DNA of 64,000 nucleotides from Nitrosophilus labii (GCF_014466985.1 NZ_AP022826.1:1736001-1800000), one strand, 5' to 3'. Positions 15,536 to 26,289 are shown, counted from the stretch's first letter. A program made the numbers and translations. The notes: generated from the letters alone by a model not told the origin.

Positions 15536-17218
15536 TTACTCTTTTATAGGTAATTTTATAGTAAACTTTGCACCATTTTCAAAGTTTTCAACTTCTAATC
15601 TTCCATGCATACTCTGTTCAATAATCATCTTTGACATATAAAGCCCTAAGCCGGTTCCTTGAGAACTGTGCTTAGTAGTAAAGTATGGTTCAAATATTTT
15701 ATCTAAAATAGACTCTTTTATTCCACCGCCGTTGTCAATAACCTCTATGAAGGCTTTATCAGACTCTTCCTCAAAAACTTTTTTTATATTAATTACTATC
15801 TTTTTATCAAAAAATCTATTTTGATTTAATGCATCTTTGGCATTGTTGATAAGATTTATTAAAACTTGAGAAAATTCATTTTTATAACCTATTACATCTA
15901 AATCATCATATTTATTAACTTTTATCTCTATATTACTTCTTTTTAGACTTCCTTCTACTATAGAGATGCTATGTTTAATAGTCTCATATATATTGAAAAT
16001 CTCTTTTTTTTTATCAGGTCTAAAAAAGTTTTGAAAATCAACAATAGTTTGAGACATTCTATCGAGAATAGATATTCCTTTATTGTATATCTCTTCTATT
16101 TTTTCTTTATCTATACCATTTTCTATAGATTCTCGTTTTATTTTATAAAAAAGGATTCCTAATTCCATCAACGGCTGTCTCCATTGATGTGCTATATTTC
16201 CAAGCATCTCTCCTAAAGAGGCAAGACGGGCTTGTTGAAACATCATTCTATCTTTTTGCCTATTTTTTTCTACCTCTTTTTCAATTCTCTTTTCTAAAGT
16301 CAAATTCAATTCTCTAAGTTTTTTAGTCTGTTCTTCAACTCTACGTTCTAGATTTTTATTTAAAGCTTCTAACTCTTTCTCTTTTTTCTGTAATTTTTCT
16401 TGAAGCAATATACTCTTTGTCACATCATATCTGATAGCCACAAACTCAACAATTTTACCATTCCAATCAACTATTGGTATAACAGTAGTATTCACATAAA
16501 AAGTACTGCCGTTTTTAGCTCTGTTTTTAACAGTTCCTTTCCATATCTTTTTACTTAAAATCGTTTTCCAAAATCTCTCAAAAACCTCTTTCGGAACATC
16601 TGGATGTCTTACAATGTTATGATTTTGTCCTATTAGCTCTTCTTTAGAATATCCTGATATATTACAAAACTCTTCATTTACATATGTTATGATCCCGTTA
16701 ATATCTGTTTTAGAAACTATATTTGAACTATCGATAGCATTTTTGTATTGATGAAGCATAAAGATGTTATACTCTTTCGCTTTTTCCAAAAAAAGTTTTG
16801 TTTCAATCCCATCCAACGCTTTTCTTAACTCTTCTTCCTTTATCGGCTTAATTAAAAATTTTTCAACTCCTAAATTTATAGACTCCAAAAGACATTCTGG
16901 ATTTTTTTCTCCGGTTATGATTACAGGGATAGAACTTTTAATATTTTTAATCTCTTTAATCATAGCTATCCCGTCAAGTTTTGGCATTTTAGTATCTGTA
17001 ACGATAATATCTGGATTATACTTTTTAAATAGTTCTAAACCATCTATTCCATTGTTTGCTATATATACTTCCTTACCATAAAATTTCAGTATTGGCAAAA
17101 CTCTTTTTTGATCAAGAAGAGAGTTTTCTACATATAAAATAGTAAAGCTTTTGAGGGGAAGATTTTTAATCTTTATCTTTCCAATATTTTTATAGTTGTA
17201 ATTATTATCAAATCTCAT
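15536..17218 (-). CDS. sensor histidine kinase with N-terminal receiver and PAS domains
   Basis: 560 residues from an ATG at 17218; a TTG six codons upstream is an alternative start. Domain order: receiver (about 25-140, acceptor in DIIVTDTKMPKLDG), PAS (about 165-270, with YVNEEFCNISGYSKEELIGQ then HNIVRHPDVP), coiled coil (about 275-330), then kinase core with H-box LGEMLGNIAHQWRQPL, N-box NLINNAKDAL, G1 DNGGGI and G2 GTGLGLYMSK. No membrane helix, so it is cytoplasmic. The PAS resembles the FAD-binding PAS of Aer, suggesting redox or energy sensing. It is paired with the next gene; Cj1492c (BumS) holds the same place in C. jejuni, from memory. Confidence 0.88.
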   Translation of the reverse strand: MRFDNNYNYKNIGKIKIKNLPLKSFTILYVENSLLDQKRVLPILKFYGKEVYIANNGIDGLELFKKYNPDIIVTDTKMPKLDGIAMIKEIKNIKSSIPVIITGEKNPECLLESINLGVEKFLIKPIKEEELRKALDGIETKLFLEKAKEYNIFMLHQYKNAIDSSNIVSKTDINGIITYVNEEFCNISGYSKEELIGQNHNIVRHPDVPKEVFERFWKTILSKKIWKGTVKNRAKNGSTFYVNTTVIPIVDWNGKIVEFVAIRYDVTKSILLQEKLQKKEKELEALNKNLERRVEEQTKKLRELNLTLEKRIEKEVEKNRQKDRMMFQQARLASLGEMLGNIAHQWRQPLMELGILFYKIKRESIENGIDKEKIEEIYNKGISILDRMSQTIVDFQNFFRPDKKKEIFNIYETIKHSISIVEGSLKRSNIEIKVNKYDDLDVIGYKNEFSQVLINLINNAKDALNQNRFFDKKIVINIKKVFEEESDKAFIEVIDNGGGIKESILDKIFEPYFTTKHSSQGTGLGLYMSKMIIEQSMHGRLEVENFENGAKFTIKLPIKE

Positions 17219-17241
17219 TGTCTGCTCTTTAATCAAAAATA

Positions 17242-17360
17242 TTTAGAATTGGAAACTGGGAAAATATTTTTTTTAAATAGAAATTGAATGTTAATCTATC
17301 TTATAACAATACAAAATAAGTTAGATAAGTTTTATAAAACATAATTCCTAATTCCTAATG
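17242..17360. repeat. heptamer-repeat hairpin locus between TauE-like gene and kinase
   Basis: The left arm (17242-17266) has AGAATTG and GAAACTG-like units. The right arm (17342-17360) has CTAATTC and CTAATGA units that run into the stop codon of the TauE-like gene (17355-17357). The right arm contains the same 19-base word as 3437-3455. The arms pair imperfectly. Confidence 0.7.
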
Positions 17361-18062
17361 ACAAGTGTGTATCGATGCATTTGGATCAAAAATGAACCAG
17401 TAGCCTTTATACAATATATATATACCATAAAGAACAATCACAACCGAAGCAATTTTAACCATTGCAACTCTAAACTGAGAACTTTTTAAAAATCCGGCAA
17501 CCGTTCCAAGTCCGAACATTACGGGAACAGTAGAGAGACCAAAAATAAGCATTACTACCGCACCCCAAAAAACACTAGCGGTTGCCGCGGCACTTGCAGC
17601 AAAAAAATAGACTAACCCGCAAGGTAAAAAACCATTTAACATGCCTAAAAAGAAAAAACTAGGTAATGTTTTTGAGTGAATTAACTTTGAAAAAAGATTC
17701 TTAAAAAAGCCATATTTTGCCAAAGAGACCTCAATAGAGGTTAAAAATTTTAAATTACCCGATAAAGAGATTCCCATCAAAATCATAAAAATACCTATTA
17801 TTACATATAAAATGCCTTGTGTAGTAGTAGAAATAAGAAGTATACCACCTAAAAAACCAAAAAACGCTCCAATAATCATATATGATATGATTCTTCCAAA
17901 ATTGTAGACTATGTGAGCTAAATACTGTTTAGTTCTATCAATAGATGGATCAATCTTTGCAGCCGTATAAGCTATCACAAAACCACCGCACATTCCAATA
18001 CAATGTCCAAGACTACCTAAAAACGCTACAGTTACAATACTTAAAATATCGATAGTTTCTAT
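17355..18062 (-). CDS. UreH_2/TauE-SafE-like membrane protein, probable ATA start
   Basis: 235 residues if read from 18062. Multi-helix membrane protein of the UreH_2 type (often listed as sulfite exporter TauE/SafE-like; cytochrome oxidase or copper-linked in proteobacteria). The family motif FLGSLGHCIGMCGGF is intact only if translation starts upstream of the first ATG (17993). Between an in-frame stop and that ATG there is no ATG, GTG or TTG. An ATA at 18060-18062 sits six bases after AAGGA, exactly where an ATG is expected. Starting at 17993 would remove the first helix and half the motif. It lies upstream of the kinase, as Cj1493c does in C. jejuni (from memory). Confidence 0.72.
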   Translation of the reverse strand: METIDILSIVTVAFLGSLGHCIGMCGGFVIAYTAAKIDPSIDRTKQYLAHIVYNFGRIISYMIIGAFFGFLGGILLISTTTQGILYVIIGIFMILMGISLSGNLKFLTSIEVSLAKYGFFKNLFSKLIHSKTLPSFFFLGMLNGFLPCGLVYFFAASAAATASVFWGAVVMLIFGLSTVPVMFGLGTVAGFLKSSQFRVAMVKIASVVIVLYGIYILYKGYWFIFDPNASIHTCH

Positions 18063-18080
18063 TGATTATCCTTTATTTTG

Positions 18081-18140
18081 AGGATGAAGGTAGAAGGTAG
18101 AAGGCATATATTATTTAATTCATCCTTCTCCCTTCGCCCT
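18081..18140. repeat. heptamer-repeat hairpin locus (GTAGAAG word)
   Basis: The left arm (18081-18104) carries GATGAAG and two copies of GTAGAAG. The right arm (18119-18140) is the pyrimidine-rich complement CATCCTTCTCCCTTC. It lies between the TonB receptor stop and the TauE-like start and could act as a transcript 3' hairpin. Confidence 0.7.
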
Positions 18141-18162
18141 ATTAACCTTAATAAAAATTATA

Positions 18163-20256
18163 TCAGAATCTAAAATCTAAATTTGCGTAAATAAATCTTC
18201 CAGGTTCATTAATCAAAATAGGAGTTGTTCCTCCTATCAATGCTCTTCCGGCATATGTATTGTTAACAGCATAAGTTTCATCAAAAACATTATCGACTCC
18301 CACATTCAAAGTAATATTTTTTGCCAAATCTTTTGAGCCTTTTAGATTTAGAACCGTCCAGCCATCAATCTCTTGCTCACCGTTGTCAGCATCATAGTTT
18401 GAGTATTTTGAAGCCGCCAAAACTTCTACTCTAGCAAAATAGTCTCCGTTATCGTAGTTTAGTGCAACTCTACCTTTTAATGGAGGTATTTGCGCTAAAT
18501 CTTCATCAGTTTGCGTATCTATAGGTTGAGAGTCTTTCCTTCCTCTTTGATAAGAAGCTCCAGCCTCTAAACTCAACTCATCATTTATCATAGATACAAT
18601 AGACAAATCTGTACCATAAATATGAGCATCTATGTTTTCCCAGGTAAGATAATATACCGTTGGACTAAGGTTACCGGCATTTGTTTTATAAGCGTAAATA
18701 TAGTCTTTTAAATCACTATAAAATGCGGTAACTTTTAGAGAGGTTTCACCTATAAGCGTCTCGTAACCTATATCAATTTCTCTATTTTTTGTCTCTTTCA
18801 GATCTGGATTTCCTTTTCTAGTCCAATTGCCGGACATATACCCTACAAAATATAGCTCTTGTGCATCAGGAACTCTTATACCTTGTCCTATTCCGATAAA
18901 AAATGAAGACTCATCGTTTACTTTATATTTTAAAACTAGATTTGCACTCAGATCATTAAAGTTTCTACTATGTTTTCCGTCATAATAGTTTTGAATACCT
19001 GCAATTGCAGAAATAGTAGGATCGTTAAAATTATTTGCATCAATATCCGTTTTATCGTATCTTGCACCAAATTTGATAGTTATATTATCTATATTTTTTA
19101 TCGCTTTAACAAACACAGCTCTATTTTTCGTATCTACATTCGGAATTCTTACCTGCTTAGGCGTTTCGCTCGGTTCATTTAAGCATATCCCGTCCCAGTT
19201 TCTAAGACTACCGTCAGCACCTATTTTCCAAGCAATATCGGATAAATCAAAACTATTTTCTAGTTTTAATCCTTTTATGGTGCTTCTAACTCTATGAGTT
19301 CTATACATGCCATTGGCATCAGTTGCAGGAACTCCATATTCCCTAAATTCGGTTCCCATATCATGTTTAACGTGAGAATAGTAAGCTTTTAAACTTAATT
19401 TTTTAGAATACTTAGAAAGATTTCTTATAGCGTATTCGGCATTTAACATAGCGGTTTTATCAAGCTGAGCATCCATCTGAAAAGCAGGATACAAAACGTC
19501 AGTAGCTTTATCTCCGTAAGCACTTATTTTCAACTCTTGATTATCTGAAATATTGAGTAATACTTTAGTCCAGACTGAATTTCTAGTATAAGCTTTTGCA
19601 TCTTTATACTGTTCTTGGTATCTGTTTTTATCTGTCTGCGGTAACTGTTCCCACTGCTGTTCTACTAGTGTCTTACCATCTCCATCCTTATATTGATCGC
19701 TTGATTCGTGAGAGTAGCCTAGTAAGATTTTAATTTTATCGTTACCGGCATTTCCACTAATGCTTAGTTTGTTATAATCATAACTACCGTATATGAAAGA
19801 TATTTCCGCACTCTGTCCCTTTTGTGGGTCTTTTGTCTTAACATCTATCATACCGCCCATACTTCCAAAATTTTCAACATCAAAGGGCCCCTCTTTAACC
19901 GTTACCTTCTCAATCTGCGCCGAAGAAACGTGCATTGCTGGTGGGTCCATTCTGTTTGGACATCCCCCATAAACTTTAGCTCCATCAATAAGTACATTTA
20001 TGTCATCTCTTTTAAAACCTCTCAAGATAATATCATTACCTATAGCACTGGCTCTTACAAGATTAATTTCTGGTAAAGTTTCAAATAAAATTTCACCCAA
20101 ATCCTGTTGTCTCGTAAACTTTATCTCCTCTTTGCTAACCTCCGTTAAATTAGCAGATGTTTCTGCTATATCCTCTATAAAAACTTTTTCTACCTCTATA
20201 GAACCTGCAAAAAGTGCACCGCTTAAAATAAGCGACAACCCTATCTTTCTTTTCAT
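18163..20256 (-). CDS. TonB-dependent outer-membrane receptor, OprC/NosA-like (probable copper)
   Basis: 697 residues: signal peptide (1-18), a plug domain with LPEINLVRASAIGNDIILRGF and INVLIDGAKVYGG, and a 22-strand barrel ending in FIYANLDFRF with the terminal aromatic. A TonB-box-like segment may lie near residue 21-26. The plug has GGCPNRMDPPAMHV, giving Cys99-x3-Met103, and the barrel has KHDM (His298-x-Met300). OprC of Pseudomonas binds copper through just such CxxxM and HxM motifs (established knowledge). Together with the nearby cbb3 operon and UreH_2-like gene this points to copper import, which is inference. A siderophore or other metal receptor is the alternative. Confidence 0.83.
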   Translation of the reverse strand: MKRKIGLSLILSGALFAGSIEVEKVFIEDIAETSANLTEVSKEEIKFTRQQDLGEILFETLPEINLVRASAIGNDIILRGFKRDDINVLIDGAKVYGGCPNRMDPPAMHVSSAQIEKVTVKEGPFDVENFGSMGGMIDVKTKDPQKGQSAEISFIYGSYDYNKLSISGNAGNDKIKILLGYSHESSDQYKDGDGKTLVEQQWEQLPQTDKNRYQEQYKDAKAYTRNSVWTKVLLNISDNQELKISAYGDKATDVLYPAFQMDAQLDKTAMLNAEYAIRNLSKYSKKLSLKAYYSHVKHDMGTEFREYGVPATDANGMYRTHRVRSTIKGLKLENSFDLSDIAWKIGADGSLRNWDGICLNEPSETPKQVRIPNVDTKNRAVFVKAIKNIDNITIKFGARYDKTDIDANNFNDPTISAIAGIQNYYDGKHSRNFNDLSANLVLKYKVNDESSFFIGIGQGIRVPDAQELYFVGYMSGNWTRKGNPDLKETKNREIDIGYETLIGETSLKVTAFYSDLKDYIYAYKTNAGNLSPTVYYLTWENIDAHIYGTDLSIVSMINDELSLEAGASYQRGRKDSQPIDTQTDEDLAQIPPLKGRVALNYDNGDYFARVEVLAASKYSNYDADNGEQEIDGWTVLNLKGSKDLAKNITLNVGVDNVFDETYAVNNTYAGRALIGGTTPILINEPGRFIYANLDFRF

Positions 20257-20356
20257 ACTAACTCCTAACGATTTAAATTAAAAAATTTTATTAAAATTAT
20301 TACATATAAATATTAATTTTCAAATTAAATTATGCCGGTTTTTATTTTTGATTAGG

Positions 20357-20489
20357 CCGGATTTTATAATAGAATTTGTTTCAGCACTGCTTTTGAGCAA
20401 GATTAAGGCTTTTTAAAATTTGAGCTCTTTCTACTCTGATGTAAATCAAAAAATTTTTGATAATGTGATAAAGTCTATTGCAAAATCCG
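20357..20489 (+). mobile_element. MITE copy 1 (133 bp, imperfect terminal repeats)
   Basis: Non-coding element whose ends are inverted repeats: 17 of 20 bases match between CGGATTTTATAATAGAATTT at the left and the complement of the right end. A second copy lies on the minus strand at 34444-34608. The two share both ends, the inner words GAATTTGTTTCAG and CAAAAAATTTTT, and TAATGTGATAAAGTCTAT; copy 1 lacks about 30 internal bases. No transposase ORF and no clear target duplication. Confidence 0.75.
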
Positions 20490-20522
20490 AGTTAAATAAA
20501 AATAGAGGAAAAAAAGATGATT

Positions 20523-20580
20523 AAAGTTTGAAAGATAGTCGTTTTTAACGACTACTTTCTATTTTATCAAACTTTTTTTT
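20523..20580. terminator. strong bidirectional terminator downstream of carA
   Basis: Outer nine-base arms AAAGTTTGA (20523-20531) and TCAAACTTT (20567-20575) enclose a perfect 8-bp stem TAGTCGTT/AACGACTA with a TTT loop. Eight T's end the plus strand and a TCTTTTTTT run follows on the minus strand. On the minus strand it closes carA transcription; nothing on the plus strand needs it except a four-codon ORF (ATG at 20518), probably chance. Confidence 0.8.
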
Positions 20581-20600
20581 GAGTTATAAGTTTATTTTTT

Positions 20601-21743
20601 CTATTTACTATCTTTATGCTTTATCACCAAATCCGCAAACTCTTTAAATATATATGCGCTCTCATGAGGTCCTGGACTTGCTTCTGGATGGTGCTGAACC
20701 GAAAAAATAGGGGAGTTTTTATATTTTAAACCCTCAATTGTATTGTCAAAAAGGTTTATATGAGTTACTTCGGCTATATCTTTTATATTTTCTGGTACGT
20801 TATAATTGTGATTTTGTGCAGTTATCTCAACCCTTTTAGTTTTTTCGTTTCTTACTGGATGATTTCCACCATGATGGCCAAATTTAAGCTTAAATGTTGG
20901 ATAACCGTGAGAGATGGAAAGTAGTTGGTGTCCAAGGCATATACCAAACATCGGGATCTTCTTTTCTATAAGCTTTTTAATCTTTTCATGAATATCTTTT
21001 AAAATAAGTGGATCCCCGGGACCATTAGATAGAAATACTCCGTCAATTTCGCCTTTTTCGAATCTCTCTATCAATTCTTCAACGCAAAAATCTTGTGGAA
21101 TCACCTCAACCTCTAGTCCAGCCTCAGTCAGATTGTTTAAGATATTTCTTTTTACTCCGAAATCTATAGCAACTATTTTAGCTTTAGCTTCAGGCGGCTC
21201 TTTGTATCTAAACACCCTAGCATCATAAGTCGCACTTTTATGAATATAAGACTTTTTAGCACTAACCTCTTTTATATAATTTATCTCCTCTATTCTAGGT
21301 GAGTTTTCTAAAATCTTTTTTAACTCTTCTTGATCGCTAATTTCCGTAGAAGCTATCATCATCTGTGAGCCATCTTCTCTTAATACTTTTGTTAAAAATC
21401 TTGTATCAATATCGCAAATGCCCATTACGTCGAATTTTTTTAAAAAATTTTCCAATGAGTCCTCAGCTCTAAAATTAGAATATCTTCTTTGATAGTTTCT
21501 TACTATTATACCTTTCGCAAAAGCACCATAACTTTCCATATCTTCCTTATTTACACCTACGTTTCCGATTTCAGGCATAGTAAAAGTGATAAACTGTCCG
21601 GCATAACTAGGATCGCTTATAATCTCTTGATATCCGCTCATAGAAGTATTGAATACTATCTCACCGACCTTTGTTCCTTCACTTCCAAAACTTTTGGCCT
21701 CCAAGAAGATTCCGTTTTCAAGATATATCCAGACTTTTTTCAA
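20601..21743 (-). CDS. carA: carbamoyl-phosphate synthase small (glutaminase) subunit
   Basis: 380 residues. The N-terminal domain has FNTSMSGYQEIISDPSYAGQ, and the class I glutaminase domain has FLSNGPGDP, nucleophile Cys in MFGICLGHQLL, and the His-Glu pair in VQHHPEASPGPHES. It supplies ammonia to CarB for carbamoyl phosphate in arginine and pyrimidine synthesis; carB is not in the window. TTG at 21743 follows AAAGGG by 6 bases and gives MKKVWIYLENG, the usual family start; the frame is open two codons more. Length is standard. Confidence 0.95.
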   Translation of the reverse strand: MKKVWIYLENGIFLEAKSFGSEGTKVGEIVFNTSMSGYQEIISDPSYAGQFITFTMPEIGNVGVNKEDMESYGAFAKGIIVRNYQRRYSNFRAEDSLENFLKKFDVMGICDIDTRFLTKVLREDGSQMMIASTEISDQEELKKILENSPRIEEINYIKEVSAKKSYIHKSATYDARVFRYKEPPEAKAKIVAIDFGVKRNILNNLTEAGLEVEVIPQDFCVEELIERFEKGEIDGVFLSNGPGDPLILKDIHEKIKKLIEKKIPMFGICLGHQLLSISHGYPTFKLKFGHHGGNHPVRNEKTKRVEITAQNHNYNVPENIKDIAEVTHINLFDNTIEGLKYKNSPIFSVQHHPEASPGPHESAYIFKEFADLVIKHKDSK

Positions 21744-21761
21744 CTCCAACCCTTTCTTGTT

Positions 21762-21870
21762 GTGATTCGTAATTCATTACTCATAATTTAAGCTTTGTAA
21801 AATTGTATCCCAACACTCAAAACCCAACATATATTCGCCTAATGTAACTAAATACACCAATAACTAATTA
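21762..21870. repeat. heptamer-repeat locus between DUF507 gene and carA
   Basis: The left arm has GTGATTCGTAATTC and ATTACTC units (21762-21792); the right part (about 21807-21870) has CCCAACA, CTAATGT and ACCAATA units ending at the DUF507 stop codon (21868-21870). Periodicity is 7-8 bases but degenerate, and pairing is weaker than at other loci. Confidence 0.6.
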
Positions 21871-22419
21871 CAACATCCCTCTTTTCCTAAGTTCCTCTTC
21901 ATACATCTTTTGAAAAACAAGCTCAAACTCCTCGGAGCCTGGTACAAGCTTACGCTTATAATTTGAAATCTTTTCAAATACCTTATCCTCAATCTCATCA
22001 TACATCTTTATATAATCAACAATCGCATTGAAAATAATATTTTTTACTTTATTTTCCGGAACAGTATATCTTATAAGATCCTCTTCATAAAGATAATCTA
22101 ATATTTTATGGGAAAGGTGATTAAACCTATCCTCAAAATTTAGTATTACATCATATTCGGGCGCTAATCTCTTTTTTATCATCCAAAAAAGCTGTTTGGA
22201 ATCAGCTAGCATAAACTCGATCTCATCCTCGTTTTCTTCTATAATCTCTCTAACATGCTCTTCTAAAGCCAGCTCTTTTTTAAGATCTTCTTCTATTATC
22301 TCCTGAGCTGCTTTTATTACAGATTCAATACCTTTTGTCAAAGTAACAAATCCGCTTTTTGCTAAATCTATAGCTATCTTGTTCGCTACGTATGGTGCGT
22401 GAGGAAGTCTTAGTCTCAT
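21868..22419 (-). CDS. DUF507 family protein
   Basis: 183 residues, soluble, highly acidic in the middle (EEHVREIIEENEDEIEFMLADSKQLFWMIKKRLAPEY) and helical. Begins MRLRLPHAPYVANKIAIDLAKSG and ends ELVFQKMYEEELRKRGML, the pattern of DUF507, a family concentrated in Campylobacterota and Aquificota. Function is unknown. It lies between purA and carA on the same strand; in C. jejuni a DUF507 gene also neighbours carA (Cj1495c, from memory). Confidence 0.82.
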   Translation of the reverse strand: MRLRLPHAPYVANKIAIDLAKSGFVTLTKGIESVIKAAQEIIEEDLKKELALEEHVREIIEENEDEIEFMLADSKQLFWMIKKRLAPEYDVILNFEDRFNHLSHKILDYLYEEDLIRYTVPENKVKNIIFNAIVDYIKMYDEIEDKVFEKISNYKRKLVPGSEEFELVFQKMYEEELRKRGML

Positions 22420-22460
22420 TAACTCTCCTATGTCTATAGTAACTTGTTTATAAAGTCAAA

Positions 22461-22506
22461 ATGGTAAAACAGTGAAGTAGTTTGAATCACTTAACCGCTC
22501 AACCAC

Positions 22507-22509
<3 letters not shown>
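22461..22509. repeat. heptamer-repeat hairpin locus at the purA stop
   Basis: The left arm (22461-22482) has GGTAAAACAGTGAAG units and the right arm (22486-22509) has CACTTAA and CCACTTA units. On the purA strand the repeats begin at the stop codon itself (TAAGTGGTTGAGCGG), another case of repeats starting at a gene end. Confidence 0.65.
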
Positions 22510-24607
<2,098 letters not shown>

Positions 24608-24611
<4 letters not shown>

Positions 24612-25717
24612 AAATCAATCCTAAAATATATTTCGTTAAATACCCTATTTGCTTTTCCTTCATACTTCAATCGTCCAAGCTCTTCAAGAGCCTTTTCGAC
24701 TGCATTTACCACCCAAGCAGCTTCATAAGGCTCAATCAAACCCATATGATTTATTCTAAAGAGTCTGCCTTTTAGATGATCTTGTCCTCCTGCTACGTTT
24801 ACCCCATATTTTGTTTTTAAAATCTTTCTTATTTTTTCAGCTTCCTCATCTATAATCGCAGTCATAGCATTTGCCGGTTTTTTAGGATATATACTAAGAC
24901 CAATAGCCTCTAAAGCAACTCTTGTAGCTAAAGCTCTTTTGTCTGTCAAATCATAAAGAGTATCAAGCCCTAACTCTTCAATCTCTTTTAAAATCTCTCT
25001 TAAACCTATTATCAGAGTTGTGGCTGCAGTATAAGCAGTAGTACCTTCTCTTTGTTTTTTTATTTCGCTCGCAAGATTAAAATAAAATCCTTTTCCTTTG
25101 CCTATTTTTTCTACCGCTTTTTGACTTAAACCTATCATGGAAAGACCTGGAGGCAGCATCAAAGCTTTTTGGCTTCCTGTTATTAAAGCGTCGATATTCT
25201 CAATATCTATAGGTTCCACACCAACTGCAGTAATACCGTCAGCCACAACCATAATATCCGCTCTTTCAGCTTTTACTTTTGCGGCAATCTCTTCAACTGG
25301 ATGCCTAAGACCTCCTGCACTTTCACATATCTGAATAAAAAGAGCATCAATATCTGGATTTTCTTTTACTGTTTTAACAATTTCTTCAGCATCTGCAGGC
25401 GTATCCCATTCATAAGTAAGTTCGATATAAGGAAGATTAAAAGAGTCACAAATTTTAGTAAATCTTTGCCCAAATTTACCGGCATTTACAGTCAAAGCCT
25501 TTTTATGGCAAAGATTGGTAACACAAGCCTCCATGGCTCCTGTTCCGGTAGAAGCTATCAAAACTACTTCATCAGTTTTTAAAAGATTAAAAAGAAGTTC
25601 TCTAGTCTCATTAAATATTTTAGTAAATTCTGGTGTTCTATGATGTATAGTCTCACCGGCCATTGCGACTCTAGCTTTTTCTGGTACCGGCGTAGGTCCG
25701 GGAGTAAAAAGAAGCAT
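24608..25717 (-). CDS. class V aminotransferase (alanine-glyoxylate/serine-pyruvate type)
   Basis: 369 residues, PLP-dependent fold type I. MLLFTPGPTPVPEKARVAMAGETIHHRTPEF is the family start; GTGAMEACVTNL binds cofactor phosphate, VADGITAVG holds the ring-binding Asp, and ITGSQKALMLPPGLSM has the Schiff-base lysine. The C-terminus carries the arginine-containing FRINHMG. Likely substrates are serine, alanine, glyoxylate or phosphoserine-like compounds; the old label 'soluble hydrogenase 42 kDa subunit' belongs to this family. Preceded by AAAGGATAAA, first of an operon with hisZ and purA. Confidence 0.88.
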
Positions 25718-25829
25718 ATTTTATCCTTTGAAACGAAAAATAACTATATTTAACAAAAGCAAGATAGTATATCAAATGAAGGATTAAATTGTGTTTATGA
25801 AAAATTGAAGAGTGAGTAGAATAAGTGGC

Positions 25830-25865
25830 AAATCAAGCAAAGGACAAGTGCCCTTTACTTGATTT
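25830..25865. terminator. long hairpin spanning the hsp20 stop codon
   Basis: AAATCAAG (25830-25837) pairs with CTTGATTT (25858-25865), and AAAGG with CCTTT inside, giving a 13-pair stem with one mismatch and an 8-base loop. The hsp20 stop codon (25855-25857) is within the right arm. No T tract follows on the minus strand, so it may be an mRNA-protecting hairpin rather than a strict terminator. Confidence 0.5.
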
Positions 25866-26289
25866 CGATCTTTTTAGTATTTTCTTTCTCTTCGATTTTT
25901 GGTATTGTTATATAAAGTACTCCATCTTCAGCTTTAGCTTCAATTTTTTGGGCATCAGCGTCACTTGGAAGAGTAAATCTTCTTTCAAATTTTCCAAAGA
26001 AACTCTCTGTTCTGATATAGCCTTCGTCTTTCTCCTCTTTTTTGAATTTTCTTTCGCCAGATATTGTCAAAATGTTATCTTTAACCTCAACATTTATATC
26101 ATCTTTTTTAACTCCAGGAAGATCCACTTCAACATAATAAGCTTTATCATTCTCTTTTTCGTTAACTGCCGGTGCCCATACTGTCTCCTTTGCTGTCGCT
26201 GGAACAGCTGCTCTTTCAAGATCTAACATACTAGAGATTCTCTTTTCTATCTCTCTTAGCTCTTTGAAAGGATCTATCATAGGTAACAT
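25855..26289 (-). CDS. Hsp20/alpha-crystallin small heat-shock protein
   Basis: 144 residues. The alpha-crystallin domain spans about 40-135: YYVEVDLPGVKKDDINVEVKDNILTISGERK, then FGKFERRFTLPSDAD and AKAEDGVLYITIPK; the tail PKIEEKENTKKIEIK includes an I-x-I-like anchor. ATP-independent holdase that binds unfolding proteins. The ATG at 26289 has AGGAGG five bases upstream; an upstream GTG in frame overlaps that ribosome site and is rejected. It has a near-consensus vegetative promoter and stands alone. Confidence 0.93.
   Translation of the reverse strand: MLPMIDPFKELREIEKRISSMLDLERAAVPATAKETVWAPAVNEKENDKAYYVEVDLPGVKKDDINVEVKDNILTISGERKFKKEEKDEGYIRTESFFGKFERRFTLPSDADAQKIEAKAEDGVLYITIPKIEEKENTKKIEIK

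Noticed and set aside
20257-20356. Fur-box-type operator for the TonB receptor
   Set aside because: The region is AT-rich but no convincing 19-base Fur dyad could be identified by eye.
20518-20532. Four-codon ORF (ATG ATT AAA GTT TGA) with GAGGAAAAAAAG upstream, possible leader peptide
   Set aside because: It overlaps the arm of the carA terminator, has no gene on the plus strand downstream, and is too short to separate from chance.
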